Position numbers and translations under genes: made by a program | In this document: in pieces, positions 28,066 through 36,353 of the stretch | Numbering within the stretch: the first letter of the stretch is position 1 | How the letters are laid out: each line of letters begins with the position of its first letter | Source of the DNA: Bifidobacterium asteroides DSM 20089 | GTDB lineage: Bacteria > Actinomycetota > Actinomycetes > Actinomycetales > Bifidobacteriaceae | Assembly (NCBI RefSeq): GCF_002715865.1 | Contig: NZ_CP017696.1 | Coordinates: forward strand, 2,046,001 to 2,110,000 | DNA: 64,000 bases | Reading direction: 5' to 3' | Notes under the pieces: generated by a model | The model's database searches: none | What the model was told of the DNA's origin: nothing | The model's input: the letters and a program-made list of their open reading frames with translations, nothing else

Positions 28066-29084
28066 GATTCAGTCCCCTTTTTGTTAATCGGCATGATAAT
28101 TGTCTCATCTGCTGAGGTCGTTTGACCAGTATCGCTCTGTAGCTTTGAAGCCAGCGCCAGAGCTCCGGTGACGGGCGGGTCCTCCAACAGGCGGAGGCCG
28201 ACAGGGCCGCCTGTCAATGAGGCAAGGACCCCGCTCAGCCTGTGGGCCATGATCGGCTGGTGGGTGATGACCCCGCCAGCAGCCACCACTTGGCGCCCGC
28301 AGGCCCCGGCATGAATGACTGCTTTCACGGCCAGGCCGATGCGGGTCACAGCCTGGTCCAATATTTCGTCGGCGATGGCCGAGCCTTTCTGCAGAGACCG
28401 GAAAAAGAGCGGAGCCAGACGCCCCCAGGCCTGTTCGTCTGCGGATGATCCGAAAGCCAGGGCTAACTGGTTGATGTCCCGCACGGTGAAGTGCTCCAGC
28501 AGATCCTGTGTCAGAGGATCTTCCATGACTGCCTCCGTTCCCGCGACGACGCCGCGGTTCAGTATTTCCCTGACTGCTTCCCGGACCAAGGCAGGGGCAC
28601 TGCCGTAGTCGCCCAGAAGCCAACCGTATCCGTATCCGTCGGCTCGCACCAGATTGCCGGAGGTATCCCGACCGACAACGACCATGCCGGTGCCTACCAC
28701 CAGATTCAACGCCTGCCTGATGCCCGCCGTCGGCCCCAGCAGCTCGGCGTCGTTGACCACGCGGATTCGCCATCCGGGCAGTTGTTCGGTCAATGCCGTC
28801 GTGGCCAGGTTCAGCTGCTGGGGTGTATCGGCCCCATGCAGCCCCAGACATAGCACAGCCGGCCCAGGTCGGCGTTTGGCCGCCTGTGCCTGTACCAGCT
28901 CGGCCAGTCGGCTCATATCGTGTGGAAGTACGGTGTCGCTGTTCCTCCGCCATGAGTCCGAAGCCAAGGTCAGGCTTTGGCGATGTCTTGAAAAAAGCGT
29001 ATCGATGCGGGTCTTGGTTCCGCCTACGTCCACGCCGACCACAGGTAGGGGTTTCCCCTGCCGCCTGCTGTCCATGCTAGACAT
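28062..29084 (-). CDS. BadF/BadG-type ATPase, N-acetylglucosamine kinase-like sugar kinase
   Basis: Predicted sugar kinase of the ASKHA superfamily. The 340-residue protein shows the phosphate-1 loop VVGVDVGGTKTRIDT, VVNDAELLG (adenosine-side Asp), LVVGTGMVVVG and GYGWLLGDYGSAPALVREA, typical of BadF/BadG and eukaryotic-type GlcNAc kinases. It overlaps the ROK gene upstream by 8 nt and the hydrolase downstream by 4 nt, so the three form a coupled operon. A plausible job is phosphorylating the sugar left after the hydrolase removes the uronate; GlcNAc or another hexosamine would fit the family, but this is inference. Confidence 0.8.
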   Translation of the reverse strand: MSSMDSRRQGKPLPVVGVDVGGTKTRIDTLFSRHRQSLTLASDSWRRNSDTVLPHDMSRLAELVQAQAAKRRPGPAVLCLGLHGADTPQQLNLATTALTEQLPGWRIRVVNDAELLGPTAGIRQALNLVVGTGMVVVGRDTSGNLVRADGYGYGWLLGDYGSAPALVREAVREILNRGVVAGTEAVMEDPLTQDLLEHFTVRDINQLALAFGSSADEQAWGRLAPLFFRSLQKGSAIADEILDQAVTRIGLAVKAVIHAGACGRQVVAAGGVITHQPIMAHRLSGVLASLTGGPVGLRLLEDPPVTGALALASKLQSDTGQTTSADETIIMPINKKGTES

Positions 29085-30222
29085 TGAAGGCCGCCGTCCT
29101 GACCTGCTGGCTGATCAGCTCTCCCACGCCAATCAGGGGAGCTTTCCTGCCCAGCTGGGTTGCTGCGAGATCCGGCATGTGGGGGATGCGTCCGATCAGG
29201 CGCCGTCGGAGGCCCTCCCGGATTCGCTGCCCTGGCAAGGTTGGAGCGATGTCCAGGACGATGATTTCAGGGTCGGCCACCAGGCAGATATCCCCGATGG
29301 ACAGACTGATCAAATCGATCAGGGTTTCCTCGCTTCGTTTGCTCGGTTGGTCCTCGACGGCGCTGATCTGGGAGATCTGCCATTCCAGATCGCCGCCGTA
29401 TGTGTAGTACTTGTCCAGCGATTCCCGACTGGTCAGCGTGTAGCCCATCTCGCCGGCCATGCCATGGCTCCCCCGTAGGATGCAGCCGTCCACGACGATG
29501 CCGGCACCTACGCCGAAATGGCGGATGGTGTAGCCGACCACCGGGTTATGGTTTTTCCCTGCTCCTGCAAGGACTTCTCCATATGCATAGGCATTGGCGT
29601 TGTTTTCTATCAGAACAGGGCCTTTGTCGGCCGTACGCAGGATGTCGCCCAGGGGTACTTCATTCCAGCCCAATTCACTGGCGGCCGTAACCATGCCGTC
29701 GTTCTGGACGATGCCCGGCACGGCTACGCCTATACCGGTGCAGGGAATGGACCGGTCTGCGGCCCAGCGATCCAGGAGCCGGGCCATGGCGGTAATGGCG
29801 CGTATGCGGCTACCGGTGCCCCCTTTATCGTCCTCTGGCGGTTGAGGCATGTGCTCCTCGTGCAGGATCCGGTCATTCAGGCTGACCACGGCTCCATCAA
29901 TGGCTGTTCCTCTGACATTGACGACCAGAACGGCGTGGAAGCTCGGATTCAGATGCAGCAGGCGAACCGGCCGGCCTCGGCCATCGCGGTTCTTCGCGCT
30001 CTCCTGGATAATGCCTTCCTTCCGAAGCTGGGTGCAAAGTCGGTGGACAGTTGGCAGCGGGATTCCTGTCAACTCAGCGATTTGGGCCCGAGAAAGGCTA
30101 TCGGTATGGCATAGGGTGTCTAGAATAACGCTCCTATTGGTTGTGACAACCCGATCTCTGTTCCCATGGAGGGCCATGTTCGCTCCTGCGGTCCGTCTGC
30201 CCATGTTTTTCCTGTCTCTCAT
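29077..30222 (-). CDS. ROK-family transcriptional regulator of the uronate locus
   Basis: The product (381 residues from the first ATG) has an N-terminal winged helix-turn-helix (LSRAQIAELTGIPLPTVHRLCTQL) and a C-terminal ROK sugar-kinase-like domain with VLIENNANAYAYGE and SHGMAGEMGYTL. The zinc-binding CxCGxxGCxE cluster normal for ROK proteins is missing, so sugar sensing may be altered. ATGs at 30222, 30204 and 30177 are possible starts; the last two have GGA/GGAG-type sites. The gene faces away from the ABC importer operon, whose promoter region carries a 20-bp palindrome, making this protein its likely local regulator. Confidence 0.85.
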   Translation of the reverse strand: MRDRKNMGRRTAGANMALHGNRDRVVTTNRSVILDTLCHTDSLSRAQIAELTGIPLPTVHRLCTQLRKEGIIQESAKNRDGRGRPVRLLHLNPSFHAVLVVNVRGTAIDGAVVSLNDRILHEEHMPQPPEDDKGGTGSRIRAITAMARLLDRWAADRSIPCTGIGVAVPGIVQNDGMVTAASELGWNEVPLGDILRTADKGPVLIENNANAYAYGEVLAGAGKNHNPVVGYTIRHFGVGAGIVVDGCILRGSHGMAGEMGYTLTSRESLDKYYTYGGDLEWQISQISAVEDQPSKRSEETLIDLISLSIGDICLVADPEIIVLDIAPTLPGQRIREGLRRRLIGRIPHMPDLAATQLGRKAPLIGVGELISQQVRTAAFNV

Positions 30223-30414
30223 ATCGATGTGGTCGGTCTTTCTTTCCGCAAAGAGACCGATTGCCTGCTTGCCTTTCCGACATTTATTCTTATAATGATA
30301 GTAAATAGTAGTTCAGATTAGGATATTCCTGATGATTCACAGGTGGAGACGCCTGATTCATTGCGATTCCGAAAGTGCATTAATACAATAATCAACAGGA
30401 GTTTCACTATTTTG

Positions 30415-30444
30415 TTCACAGACTTTCGTTATCTATGCTAGTAT
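30415..30444 (+). promoter_or_regulatory. Candidate promoter of the uronate ABC importer operon
   Basis: TTCACA (30415-30420) and TAGTAT (30439-30444) are separated by 18 bp and lie just upstream of the palindromic operator. Transcription would begin around 30450, placing the operator across the first transcribed bases. The surrounding 100 bp are unusually AT-rich for this genome. Confidence 0.5.
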
Positions 30445-30459
30445 TATTCTCAAGTTGAT

Positions 30460-30479
30460 ATCTCACGTGGACGTGAGAT
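30460..30479. promoter_or_regulatory. Perfect 20-bp palindromic operator upstream of the ABC importer operon
   Basis: ATCTCACGT-GG-ACGTGAGAT, with 9-bp arms around a 2-bp centre, ends 22 bp before the solute-binding protein ATG and overlaps the likely transcription start. It is a strong candidate operator for the divergent ROK regulator or a LacI-type regulator elsewhere. I saw no second copy in the window. Confidence 0.75.
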
Positions 30480-30501
30480 CGGACTCACAAAGGAGTGTCG
30501 T

Positions 30502-31761
30502 ATGCCAAGGATAATTCGCCGATTCCTGGCCGCTGGAGTGGCGGTGGTCTCTATCTTCGCCCTGACCGCTTGCGGTGGCGGGTCCAAGGGAAATTCTGGG
30601 GCAGATGCCAAGGAGATCACCCTGACCTATTCGGATGATCAGAACAACGCCTACAAGACCATGGCCCAGAAGTACACCAAGGACACCGGGGTCAAGGTCA
30701 ATATCATGGAGGTGCCCTATGCGGATCTCGGCACCAAAATCGCCAATGCCGCCAAGGCCGATGACCTTCCCGACGTGGCGCGTGTCCCCCAGATCAACCC
30801 CGTTTGGTCCGATCAGTTGGAGGATCTGACCAATATAGCCGATAATCATAATGCCATGAAAAGCCTTCTGCGCAAGTCTCCGGACGGCAAGATACTCACC
30901 ATTGCCTCTGATTTGACAGCTGTGGGCCTCTTCCTCAATACCACGCTGTTCGACAAGGCTGGTGTCTCCTATCCGGATCCCGACGGATCCTGGACCTGGG
31001 AGGAATTCATAGCCGCCTTGAAAAAGGTGCAAGCGGCTACTGGAGCCAAGTATGGCCTGGTCATGGATGCCTCCAGTCACCGTGAACGCTCTTTCCTCTA
31101 TCAGTTCGGATCCAAGGGCGTCCGCAAGCATGCGGATGGATCCTGGGGTCTGGATGACAAGGCCAAGACGGCCCTTGAGTTCCTCAAGAGCATCGATGAC
31201 GACAAGATCATGCCCAAGTCGGTCTGGGCTTCCAATGAGGATCCCTCGGCTCTGTTCAAGTCGGGACAGGTGGCCGCCTACTATTCGGGCAACTGGCAGA
31301 TCGCTGATTTCAACACATCCATCACCTCGTTCACCTGGAAGAGTGTCATCATGCCTGCCTCGCCCACCAAGGCCACCAATGTGGGAACCAATTACATGGT
31401 CGCCCTGAGTCCTGCGGGCAAAAAGTTCCTCGACTGGTTCTACAGCAAGAAGAACTACACTGCCTTCTGCGAGCAGGGCAACTATCTACCCGCCCTCAAC
31501 GACATCACGCCTAAGTATGCCAACCACAACGAGGACATGGAACTCTACCAGAAGATCATTCGTGAATCCGATCAGGATGTGCTTTCCCGCCAGGTCATGA
31601 CCCAGCTGGAGCTTGCACTGAAGGGCGCTGTTCTGCCGAGCCAGGACCCCATGAAGGACGAGACGATCAAGTACCTGTCTGACGAGCAGGATGTAGACAC
31701 GACCGTGGCTAATATGAACCGCCTGTTCACCAAGTCCTACACCGTCGACAACAAACAGTGA
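30502..31761 (+). CDS. Sugar ABC transporter solute-binding lipoprotein
   Basis: Extracellular sugar-binding receptor of a CUT1-type importer. The 419-residue protein has a lipoprotein signal peptide with the lipobox LTAC (Cys near residue 24) and then the fold typical of family 1 solute-binding proteins (KEITLTYSDDQNNAYKTMAQKYTKDTGVKV, DVARVPQINPVW, WTWEEFIAALKKVQAATGA). A strong AAAGGAG precedes the ATG. It is the first gene of the plus-strand half of the uronate locus, followed by two permeases. By context the ligand is probably an unsaturated or uronate-containing oligosaccharide. Confidence 0.92.
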   Translation: MPRIIRRFLAAGVAVVSIFALTACGGGSKGNSGADAKEITLTYSDDQNNAYKTMAQKYTKDTGVKVNIMEVPYADLGTKIANAAKADDLPDVARVPQINPVWSDQLEDLTNIADNHNAMKSLLRKSPDGKILTIASDLTAVGLFLNTTLFDKAGVSYPDPDGSWTWEEFIAALKKVQAATGAKYGLVMDASSHRERSFLYQFGSKGVRKHADGSWGLDDKAKTALEFLKSIDDDKIMPKSVWASNEDPSALFKSGQVAAYYSGNWQIADFNTSITSFTWKSVIMPASPTKATNVGTNYMVALSPAGKKFLDWFYSKKNYTAFCEQGNYLPALNDITPKYANHNEDMELYQKIIRESDQDVLSRQVMTQLELALKGAVLPSQDPMKDETIKYLSDEQDVDTTVANMNRLFTKSYTVDNKQ

Positions 31762-31798
31762 ATCCACTGGTTCGGCAAAGACTATGGAGGTGAGGTCT

Positions 31799-32716
31799 AT
31801 GGTGAGGTCCCATGGAAGAGCGGGTGAGGGCGGTAAAGCGCCCAGGAGAATGAAAAAGCCGCTGGCAGCGCCCTTGTTTTTGATTCTGCCCGCTGTGGTG
31901 CTCTATGTGATTTTCTTCATCTGGCCTGCAGCAATCGGACTCTTTTATTCCTTCACCAACTACAAGGGCCTGTCCAAGTACCGGATGGTGGGCCTGTCCA
32001 ACTACACCACGCTGCTGGCCGACCATGACTTCTGGTCCTCACTATTGCGCACTTTTGAGTACATCCTGTGCTCGGTGCCTCTGAACGTCTGCCTGTCCCT
32101 GCTGGCGGCGGTTCTGGTGACCAATCGGAAGGCAGTCGGCCGGACCCTGGCCCGCACCCTCTTCTTCATCCCCTGGCTGGTCTCTCCCATCATCACCGGT
32201 CTGATCTGGCGATGGATGTTCGGCGAGGGCTTCGGCATCGTCAATCAGGTCATCCAGGGGCTGGGCGGACACCCCATGCGTTGGGCAACCGATTCCAACC
32301 TCTCCTTCCTGGTGCTTATCCTTGCCGGCGTCTGGGCCGGAATGGCCTTCAATATGCTGCTGTTCATCACCGCCCTGGAGAATGTGCAGACCTCCCTCTA
32401 TGAGGCGGCCTCACTGGACGGGGCCAACATCTGGCAGAAGTTCGTGCATATCACATTGCCCGGCATCGCTCCGACCACCTTCATGGTCGTCCTGTTGGGC
32501 ACTATCGGAGGCATCAAGGAGTTCGCCATGGTCCAGGCCCTGAACGGGGGCGGGCCAGGCACGTCCAATCGACTGGTGGTCCAGTACATCTACGAGACAG
32601 GTTTCTCCAACTCCCGCATCGGCTACGCCTCGGCAGCCTCCATGGTTCTGCTGGTCATTCTGGTTGTGGTATCGCTGCTGCAGATGCGCCTGAACAAGAA
32701 AACAGGGGGTCGCTAG
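31799..32716 (+). CDS. Sugar ABC transporter permease (MalF-type)
   Basis: First membrane subunit of the importer. I choose ATG 31799 (MVRSHGRAGEGG), which has GGAGGTGA 6-8 nt upstream; the ATG at 31784 overlaps that site. The 305-residue product has six membrane segments beginning at PLFLILPAVVLYVIFFIW and the permease loop EAASLDGANIWQKFVHITLPGIAP that docks the ATPase. No ATP-binding gene is present in the locus, so it must use a shared MsmK/MalK-type ATPase encoded elsewhere, as is usual for CUT1 systems. Confidence 0.92.
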   Translation: MVRSHGRAGEGGKAPRRMKKPLAAPLFLILPAVVLYVIFFIWPAAIGLFYSFTNYKGLSKYRMVGLSNYTTLLADHDFWSSLLRTFEYILCSVPLNVCLSLLAAVLVTNRKAVGRTLARTLFFIPWLVSPIITGLIWRWMFGEGFGIVNQVIQGLGGHPMRWATDSNLSFLVLILAGVWAGMAFNMLLFITALENVQTSLYEAASLDGANIWQKFVHITLPGIAPTTFMVVLLGTIGGIKEFAMVQALNGGGPGTSNRLVVQYIYETGFSNSRIGYASAASMVLLVILVVVSLLQMRLNKKTGGR

Positions 32717-32718
32717 AT

Positions 32719-33567
32719 ATGCATGCTGTATCTGTGAGAACGTGGTGGCAACGGGTCAAGACAGACGCACCCTCCACCATAATGATGTGGTTCCTGGTCA
32801 TCTGCTTCGCCTTCCCGGTATTCTGGCTGATTCTGTCCTCCTTCAAGGGGCCGGATGAGCTTTTCGCCGTGCCCATGAGCTTCCTTCCCCGCCGATGGAC
32901 CACTGCGGGCTACGCGGCGGCCTGGAGCAGGATCGACTTCGCCCGTTACTTCGGCAATACGGCAATAGTTGCCATCATCACCACCGTGCTGACCGTGATC
33001 GTGAGCTCCATGACCGGGTATGCACTGGCCAAATATGACTACTGGTGGACCAGGCTCTTCTTCATCGGCATACTGCTGACGACCATGCTGCCCACTGAGG
33101 TCATAATGTCGCCCTCTTTCATTGTCGTGCGCGACATCGGCTTGTACAACACCCTGGCCGGTATAATCGTTCCCTCGATCATCACCGCCACCGGCATCTT
33201 CATGTTCCGCCAGTACTACCTGACGGTCCCTGATGAGATGATGCAGGCGGCCCGTGTGGACGGATGCTCCGAACTGCAGATCTTCCTGCGCATCATGTTG
33301 CCCATCGCCAAGCCCTGCATTGTGACCCTGGCCATTTTCTCCTTCCAGTGGCGTTGGAACGACTATATCTGGCCATTGCTGATTCTCAATGACTCTAAAC
33401 GGTTCACTCTGCAGGTGGCACTGCGGACGCTGGTTGGTGCGGAGAAGATCGACTGGGCCATCCTGCTGCCGGCATCTGTCATCTCCATGATTCCGCTGGT
33501 CCTGATTTTCATGTTCTGCCAAAAGTACATCGTTGGTTCGGATGTCGATGCAGCCTTCAAGGGCTGA
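32719..33567 (+). CDS. Sugar ABC transporter permease (MalG-type)
   Basis: Second membrane subunit. The 282-residue protein has six membrane segments and the EAA-type loop MQAARVDGCSELQIFLRIMLPIAKP near residues 175-200. It begins 2 bp after the first permease stop, so the pair is translationally linked. The C-terminus QKYIVGSDVDAAFKG is typical of MalG-type subunits. Confidence 0.92.
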   Translation: MHAVSVRTWWQRVKTDAPSTIMMWFLVICFAFPVFWLILSSFKGPDELFAVPMSFLPRRWTTAGYAAAWSRIDFARYFGNTAIVAIITTVLTVIVSSMTGYALAKYDYWWTRLFFIGILLTTMLPTEVIMSPSFIVVRDIGLYNTLAGIIVPSIITATGIFMFRQYYLTVPDEMMQAARVDGCSELQIFLRIMLPIAKPCIVTLAIFSFQWRWNDYIWPLLILNDSKRFTLQVALRTLVGAEKIDWAILLPASVISMIPLVLIFMFCQKYIVGSDVDAAFKG

Positions 33568-33609
33568 GCCATGTCCGGACGGACATTCCATGGAGGAAAG
33601 GCCTATGTG

Positions 33610-35361
33610 ATGTCAGATATGTCCTACACCCAAATCCTGAGCAGTAGCTCGCTGCGATTCGTTCGCACACGCTTGCAGGCTCTGGATAGGGATTCTGATT
33701 TGCTGGCTGGTTTGTCGCACCGTGCGACGATGGAGCTGATCAAGGCCGTGGTTGCTGTGTCCGCCATACGCCCCTCCGATCAGACGGCGGACTTGGCCGA
33801 AAGGCTCCCGGCCCTGCTGGAGCACTTGGCCGACTTGCAGTTGGAGGAGGGGCTCTTCTCTGGAGGGGATAATCTGGTTTCTCCTCCCGATAGCGCCTTC
33901 ACCATCAATGATCTGTGCCTGACCTTGGAGTTGATGCAGGTCCAGGACTGCCCCCAGTCCGTGATCCAGGCCGTGCGTGAACCCCTCTTTGAGATAGCCC
34001 GCCGTGCCGCCCCGGCCATGTTGCAGGGGGGCGTGCATACTCCCAACCACCGATGGGAGATAGCCAGCGCCCTGGTTGGGCTCAACCTCTTCCTGGGTGG
34101 GAGCGAACTGCGTTCCCGTGCTGAGGCCTGGCTGGCCGAAGGCATCGATATTCAGCCCGATGGTCTCTATTCGGAGCGCAGCCCCAACTACGCAGCCTAT
34201 GTGACCAATCCATGTCTGATTGCCATGTCGCGCAGGACCGGACATACCCAATACCTGGACCTGGTCGAGAGGAACCTGCGCGCCCAGGTTGCTCTGATGC
34301 GACCAGACGGAATGATGGAGACCGTTCAATCGCGTCGTCAGGACCAGAACCGGCCATTCGACCCCGAGCCCTTCCTTTCGCAGGCCCGGCTGTTGGCTGT
34401 GGTCAAGGGCGACCCGCGGGTGGTTCGCTGGGCCTTGTGGCTTTCCCGGCGCCGTCTGGCTGATCCGGCTCGGCATCTGGCTGAGCTTCTGGTGGATCAG
34501 CGCCTGGCTGGGCCTCTGCCCCAGGTCGATGGGGGCGAGGACCGCGATGATCGGGTTCAGGAGTATCAGCAGTCCGGGCTGACCAGGGTCCTGCTGTCCG
34601 GAGATTCATGGGCTCAATCGAGCATGACAGCCTCCATTTATGCCGGATCGGACTTTCCCGATACTGGTCGGGTGGCCTCGGGGCTGGCCAACAACTCCAC
34701 GATTGTCGATTTCTCAACGCCTGGGCTGACTCTGGAGACACTGAGAATATCCCCGGAGTTCTTCGGCCTGGGTCCGTTGCGCCCCGGCCACTGCGTCAGG
34801 CAGGGCAACAGGCTGGCCTGGGTCATGCGCGATATGCGTACCAGCGGCTATTACCAGCCACTTGATCAGAGATTCTGCCGAAACGATGCTGCATACCGGT
34901 TAACCGACGAAGGAAGGTTCTTCGCCTGCATGGACTTCGATCGGCGCCGACGGGACGATCTGACTCTGTCTACGCGGATCGAAGTCGAGATGTACCCGGA
35001 TGGATTCAATCTGCACGCTCGCTTTCAAGGTCCCGTCACTACCTATACGTGCCTGTTGGCTCTGCAGGGGGACCAGATGGGGATTCGTGCCGGAGCCAGG
35101 GCCGATGGCAATGGGGTTTGGAGGATTTCCGAGGCACAGCCGGCGGAGATCGTAGCCGGGGCCGAGGATGATCGCACCTGTTTGCGCCTGAGCATTCAGG
35201 GTCGACCGTCTGAGCATCCCATGGCATACGATCCCGGGGAATGCTATACCTACCCGGGAGGCGACGATGCAGTGGCTGGCCAGAAGTTGATTTACTCGGG
35301 GTCGACCGCCGGAGATCTGGTTCTTTCGGCTCGCTGGCAACGGAGTATGGCAAGAGCATGA
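33610..35361 (+). CDS. Large cytosolic toroid protein, heparinase II/III-like lyase candidate
   Basis: I do not recognise this family with certainty. The start is taken at ATG 33610 (MSDMSYTQILSS), after GGAGGAAAGG; the ATG at 33571 lies before that site. The 583-residue product has an alpha-helical N-terminal half (about 1-350) with repeated helix pairs and the pattern GGVHTPNHRWEIASALVGLN, then a beta-rich C-terminal half (about 370-583). That architecture and the NHRW pattern resemble alpha/alpha-toroid polysaccharide lyases and heparinase II/III-like proteins. There is no signal peptide. Between an importer and uronate-pathway enzymes, a cytosolic oligosaccharide lyase feeding the GH105 hydrolase would fit. 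Confidence 0.55.
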   Translation: MSDMSYTQILSSSSLRFVRTRLQALDRDSDLLAGLSHRATMELIKAVVAVSAIRPSDQTADLAERLPALLEHLADLQLEEGLFSGGDNLVSPPDSAFTINDLCLTLELMQVQDCPQSVIQAVREPLFEIARRAAPAMLQGGVHTPNHRWEIASALVGLNLFLGGSELRSRAEAWLAEGIDIQPDGLYSERSPNYAAYVTNPCLIAMSRRTGHTQYLDLVERNLRAQVALMRPDGMMETVQSRRQDQNRPFDPEPFLSQARLLAVVKGDPRVVRWALWLSRRRLADPARHLAELLVDQRLAGPLPQVDGGEDRDDRVQEYQQSGLTRVLLSGDSWAQSSMTASIYAGSDFPDTGRVASGLANNSTIVDFSTPGLTLETLRISPEFFGLGPLRPGHCVRQGNRLAWVMRDMRTSGYYQPLDQRFCRNDAAYRLTDEGRFFACMDFDRRRRDDLTLSTRIEVEMYPDGFNLHARFQGPVTTYTCLLALQGDQMGIRAGARADGNGVWRISEAQPAEIVAGAEDDRTCLRLSIQGRPSEHPMAYDPGECYTYPGGDDAVAGQKLIYSGSTAGDLVLSARWQRSMARA

Positions 35362-35436
35362 AACAAAGTCAAACCCTGCAGACATTGCTATTACAGTTGA
35401 CCAATCAATCGGAGATGGTGAGGAGGAAGCCCAAGG

Positions 35437-36273
35437 ATGATTACCGTTGCAGTGAGGGGGCATGACGTTCCCGGGGTCGATGACTTCGAATCCCTGGGCG
35501 CCCGACTGGAGGGGTATGGGGTCCATGCGGTCCAGCTGTCTCTGGCTCGGCAGTTCCCCGATCTGGCTTCGGTGGACCGAATCAATCCCGGCATTGGTCA
35601 GACCTGTCGTCGTCAGTTGGGGGCGCACGGGGTCGATGTGGCTGTACTGGGGTGTTATATCAACATGATCCATCCCGACCCGGTGCGTCGGGAGGCCTTG
35701 CTGCGGCAATTCGAGGCGCATCTGCGCTTCGCGCGCTGCTTCGGCGCGCCGATGGTGGCCAGCGAGACAGGTTCGGTTCTTCCCGAGCCTACAAGTCGCA
35801 CCGAGGCCAACTTCACTGAGGAAGCCTACCGGCAGGCCCGCGCATCCATATCACGGCTTGTGGCCTACGGGGAGCGTATGGGAACCATGGTCGGCATCGA
35901 GCCGGGCATCAACCATCCCATCTGTTCGGTGGCGCGCACTCGGCGGCTGCTGGATGAGATCGATTCGCCCTACCTGGGCGTGGTCTTCGATCCGACTTCC
36001 CTGATTTTTGCCGGCAATGCCGGGGAACAAATGGACTTGGCCCGGGCCGGGTTTGATGCCTTTGCTGACAGGATCCTGGCCGTTCATGTACGGGACTATC
36101 GAATCGTACCCGGCAAGGAACAGGTCCAACCCTGCGACAATGGCGAGGGGATTATGGACGTTCCCGCCGTTCTGGATCTTGTCAAGGCCTATAGGCCCAT
36201 GTCGGCTGTGGTCTTCGAGGAGACCAAGGGGCCGGCCATCGCCCGCGTAGTGGAGAGATATGCCAATTATTGA
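35437..36273 (+). CDS. Sugar phosphate isomerase/epimerase-like TIM-barrel protein
   Basis: Xylose-isomerase-like TIM-barrel (AP endonuclease 2 superfamily) enzyme of 278 residues. Metal-ligand positions of the family are visible in order: Glu in GIEPGINHP, Asp in GVVFDPTSL, His in LAVHVRDYR and Glu in VVFEETKG. It would isomerise or epimerise a sugar or sugar acid inside the cell. Within this operon it may interconvert a uronate or ketouronate before or beside the dehydrogenase step; the substrate is unknown. A 75-bp gap separates it from the toroid gene and an AGGAGG lies 12 nt before the ATG. Confidence 0.82.
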   Translation: MITVAVRGHDVPGVDDFESLGARLEGYGVHAVQLSLARQFPDLASVDRINPGIGQTCRRQLGAHGVDVAVLGCYINMIHPDPVRREALLRQFEAHLRFARCFGAPMVASETGSVLPEPTSRTEANFTEEAYRQARASISRLVAYGERMGTMVGIEPGINHPICSVARTRRLLDEIDSPYLGVVFDPTSLIFAGNAGEQMDLARAGFDAFADRILAVHVRDYRIVPGKEQVQPCDNGEGIMDVPAVLDLVKAYRPMSAVVFEETKGPAIARVVERYANY

Positions 36274-36353
36274 ATTGACGTATATTCGCGTCCGCGGAGC
36301 AGAGGAAAACGGTTGGGTGCCTTGGACCCCGACCAATTCGTAAGGAGGTTATC

